Below, piece by piece: positions 63,189 through 64,000 of a stretch of 64,000 bases of DNA. Numbering within the stretch: position 1 is the first letter of the stretch; the number at the start of each line of letters is the position of its first letter. Source of the DNA: an uncultured Paracoccaceae bacterium (GTDB lineage: Bacteria > Pseudomonadota > Alphaproteobacteria > Rhodobacterales > Rhodobacteraceae); assembly GCA_947503765.1 (NCBI GenBank), contig CANNFA010000007.1, positions 1 through 64,000 of the forward strand, given 5' to 3'. The position numbers were made by a program, and so were the translations under genes. The notes under the pieces were generated by a model. It was not told the DNA's origin, ran no database searches, and was given only the letters and a program-made list of their open reading frames with translations.

Positions 63189-64000
63189 ATGGGCTACAAG
63201 CTTGCTGTCGTCGGCGCCACGGGCAATGTGGGCCGCGAAATGCTGAACATCCTGGCAGAGCGCCAGTTCCCGGTGGACGAGATCGCCGTGCTGGCCAGCC
63301 GCCGTTCGCTGGGCACCGAGGTGTCCTTCGGCGAACGCACGCTCAAGACCCAGGATCTGGATACGTTCGACTTCACCGGCTGGGACATGGCGCTGTTCGC
63401 CATCGGCTCGGACGCGACGAAGCAATATGCGCCGCGCGCCGCCAAGGCCGGCTGCGTGGTGATCGACAACTCGTCGCTCTATCGCTACGACCCGGACGTG
63501 CCGCTGATCGTCCCCGAGGTGAATGCCGACGCGATCATGGGCTATTCCAAGAAGAACATCATCGCCAACCCGAACTGTTCCACCGCGCAGATGGTCGTCG
63601 CGCTGAAGCCTCTGCACGACCGTGCGAAGATCAAGCGCGTGGTGGTGTCCACCTACCAGTCGGTCTCCGGCTCGGGCAAGGAGGCCATCGACGAGCTGTG
63701 GAACCAGACCAAGGGCATGTACGTGCCCGGCCAGGAGGTCGAGCCGTCGGTCTACCCGAAGCAGATCGCCTTCAACGTCATCCCGCATATCGACGTGTTC
63801 CTGGACGACGGCTCGACCAAGGAAGAATGGAAGATGGTCGCCGAGACGAAGAAGATCATCGACACGTCGATCAAGGTGACGGCGACCTGCGTTCGCGTGC
63901 CGGTCTTCGTCGGCCATTCCGAGGCGGTGAACATCGAGTTCGAGGATTTCCTGGACGAGGACGAGGCGCGCGAGATCCTGCGCACCGCGCCGGGGATCCT
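63189..64000 (+). CDS. asd: Aspartate-semialdehyde dehydrogenase (partial at right edge)
   Basis: Asd reduces aspartyl phosphate to aspartate semialdehyde for lysine, threonine and methionine synthesis. The 270 residues present begin MGYKLAVVGATGNVGREMLN (NADP loop) and include the catalytic Cys130 in NPNCSTAQM, followed by VSTYQSVSGSGKEAIDELWN. The family has about 340 residues, so roughly 70 are beyond the window. It is divergent from tctC. Confidence 0.96.
   Translation, partial: MGYKLAVVGATGNVGREMLNILAERQFPVDEIAVLASRRSLGTEVSFGERTLKTQDLDTFDFTGWDMALFAIGSDATKQYAPRAAKAGCVVIDNSSLYRYDPDVPLIVPEVNADAIMGYSKKNIIANPNCSTAQMVVALKPLHDRAKIKRVVVSTYQSVSGSGKEAIDELWNQTKGMYVPGQEVEPSVYPKQIAFNVIPHIDVFLDDGSTKEEWKMVAETKKIIDTSIKVTATCVRVPVFVGHSEAVNIEFEDFLDEDEAREILRTAPGI

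Overview
The window is a GC-rich, densely packed bacterial chromosome segment from an alphaproteobacterium, most likely of the order Rhodobacterales. The reasons are the FnrL/HemN pair beside ccoNOQP-ccoGHIS, the phaA-phaB polyhydroxyalkanoate pair, a pyrB and degenerate pyrC pair enclosing two small membrane-protein genes, an ETF-ubiquinone oxidoreductase, a TctABC tricarboxylate carrier, and many genes coupled by ATGA or GTGA overlaps. No rRNA, tRNA or CRISPR array was seen. The last gene (asd) runs off the right edge.

Layout. 1-4304 is a less GC-rich surface-glycosylation operon (methyltransferase, GtrA flippase, GT2 glycosyltransferase, polytopic GT-C-like protein) ending in AT-rich non-coding DNA that changes abruptly to host-like DNA at about 4305. 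4305-9954 holds small lipoproteins, a class I amidotransferase, argH, a TlpA-type thioredoxin, an Ldh2-family dehydrogenase and tag. 10062-13200 has a stand-alone EAL protein and phaA-phaB. 13255-21131 is a housekeeping block: DUF465, a TrmN6-like methyltransferase, polyprenyl diphosphate synthase, ispE, a TPR protein, ETF-QO and a propeller-like protein. 21317-29029 carries greA, azlCD, dapA, a lytic transglycosylase and an FAD-linked oxidase.

29278-42427 is the low-oxygen respiration block: hemN, fnrL, a universal stress protein, the cbb3 oxidase operon ccoNOQP and its assembly operon ccoGHIS. FNR boxes sit in the hemN/fnrL, usp/ccoN and pre-ccoG intergenic regions, so FnrL probably controls itself, haem synthesis and the high-affinity oxidase. 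A low-GC histidine phosphatase gene and a repeat element separate ccoP from ccoG.

42476-54801 contains a tandem array of about 110-bp units, pyrC' (a dihydroorotase homologue lacking metal ligands), two small membrane-protein genes, pyrB, a family 4 uracil-DNA glycosylase, an inserted two-gene module flanked by an 11-bp direct repeat (47413-48420), a metallophosphoesterase, moaB and an RND efflux pair. 54903-63000 is regulatory and catabolic: LacI, DUF4387/AtuA, LysR with a divergent YeiH-type exporter, a decayed ccdB-like toxin gene and tctABC. asd closes the window.

The most unusual content lies between and inside the ordinary genes: three families of long-hairpin intergenic repeats (about 158, 142 and 146 bp), the 110-bp tandem array and its solo copies, a 26-bp perfect palindrome inside pyrC', and the inserted two-gene module, whose small Cys/His protein and HTH partner resemble a toxin-antitoxin-like pair.
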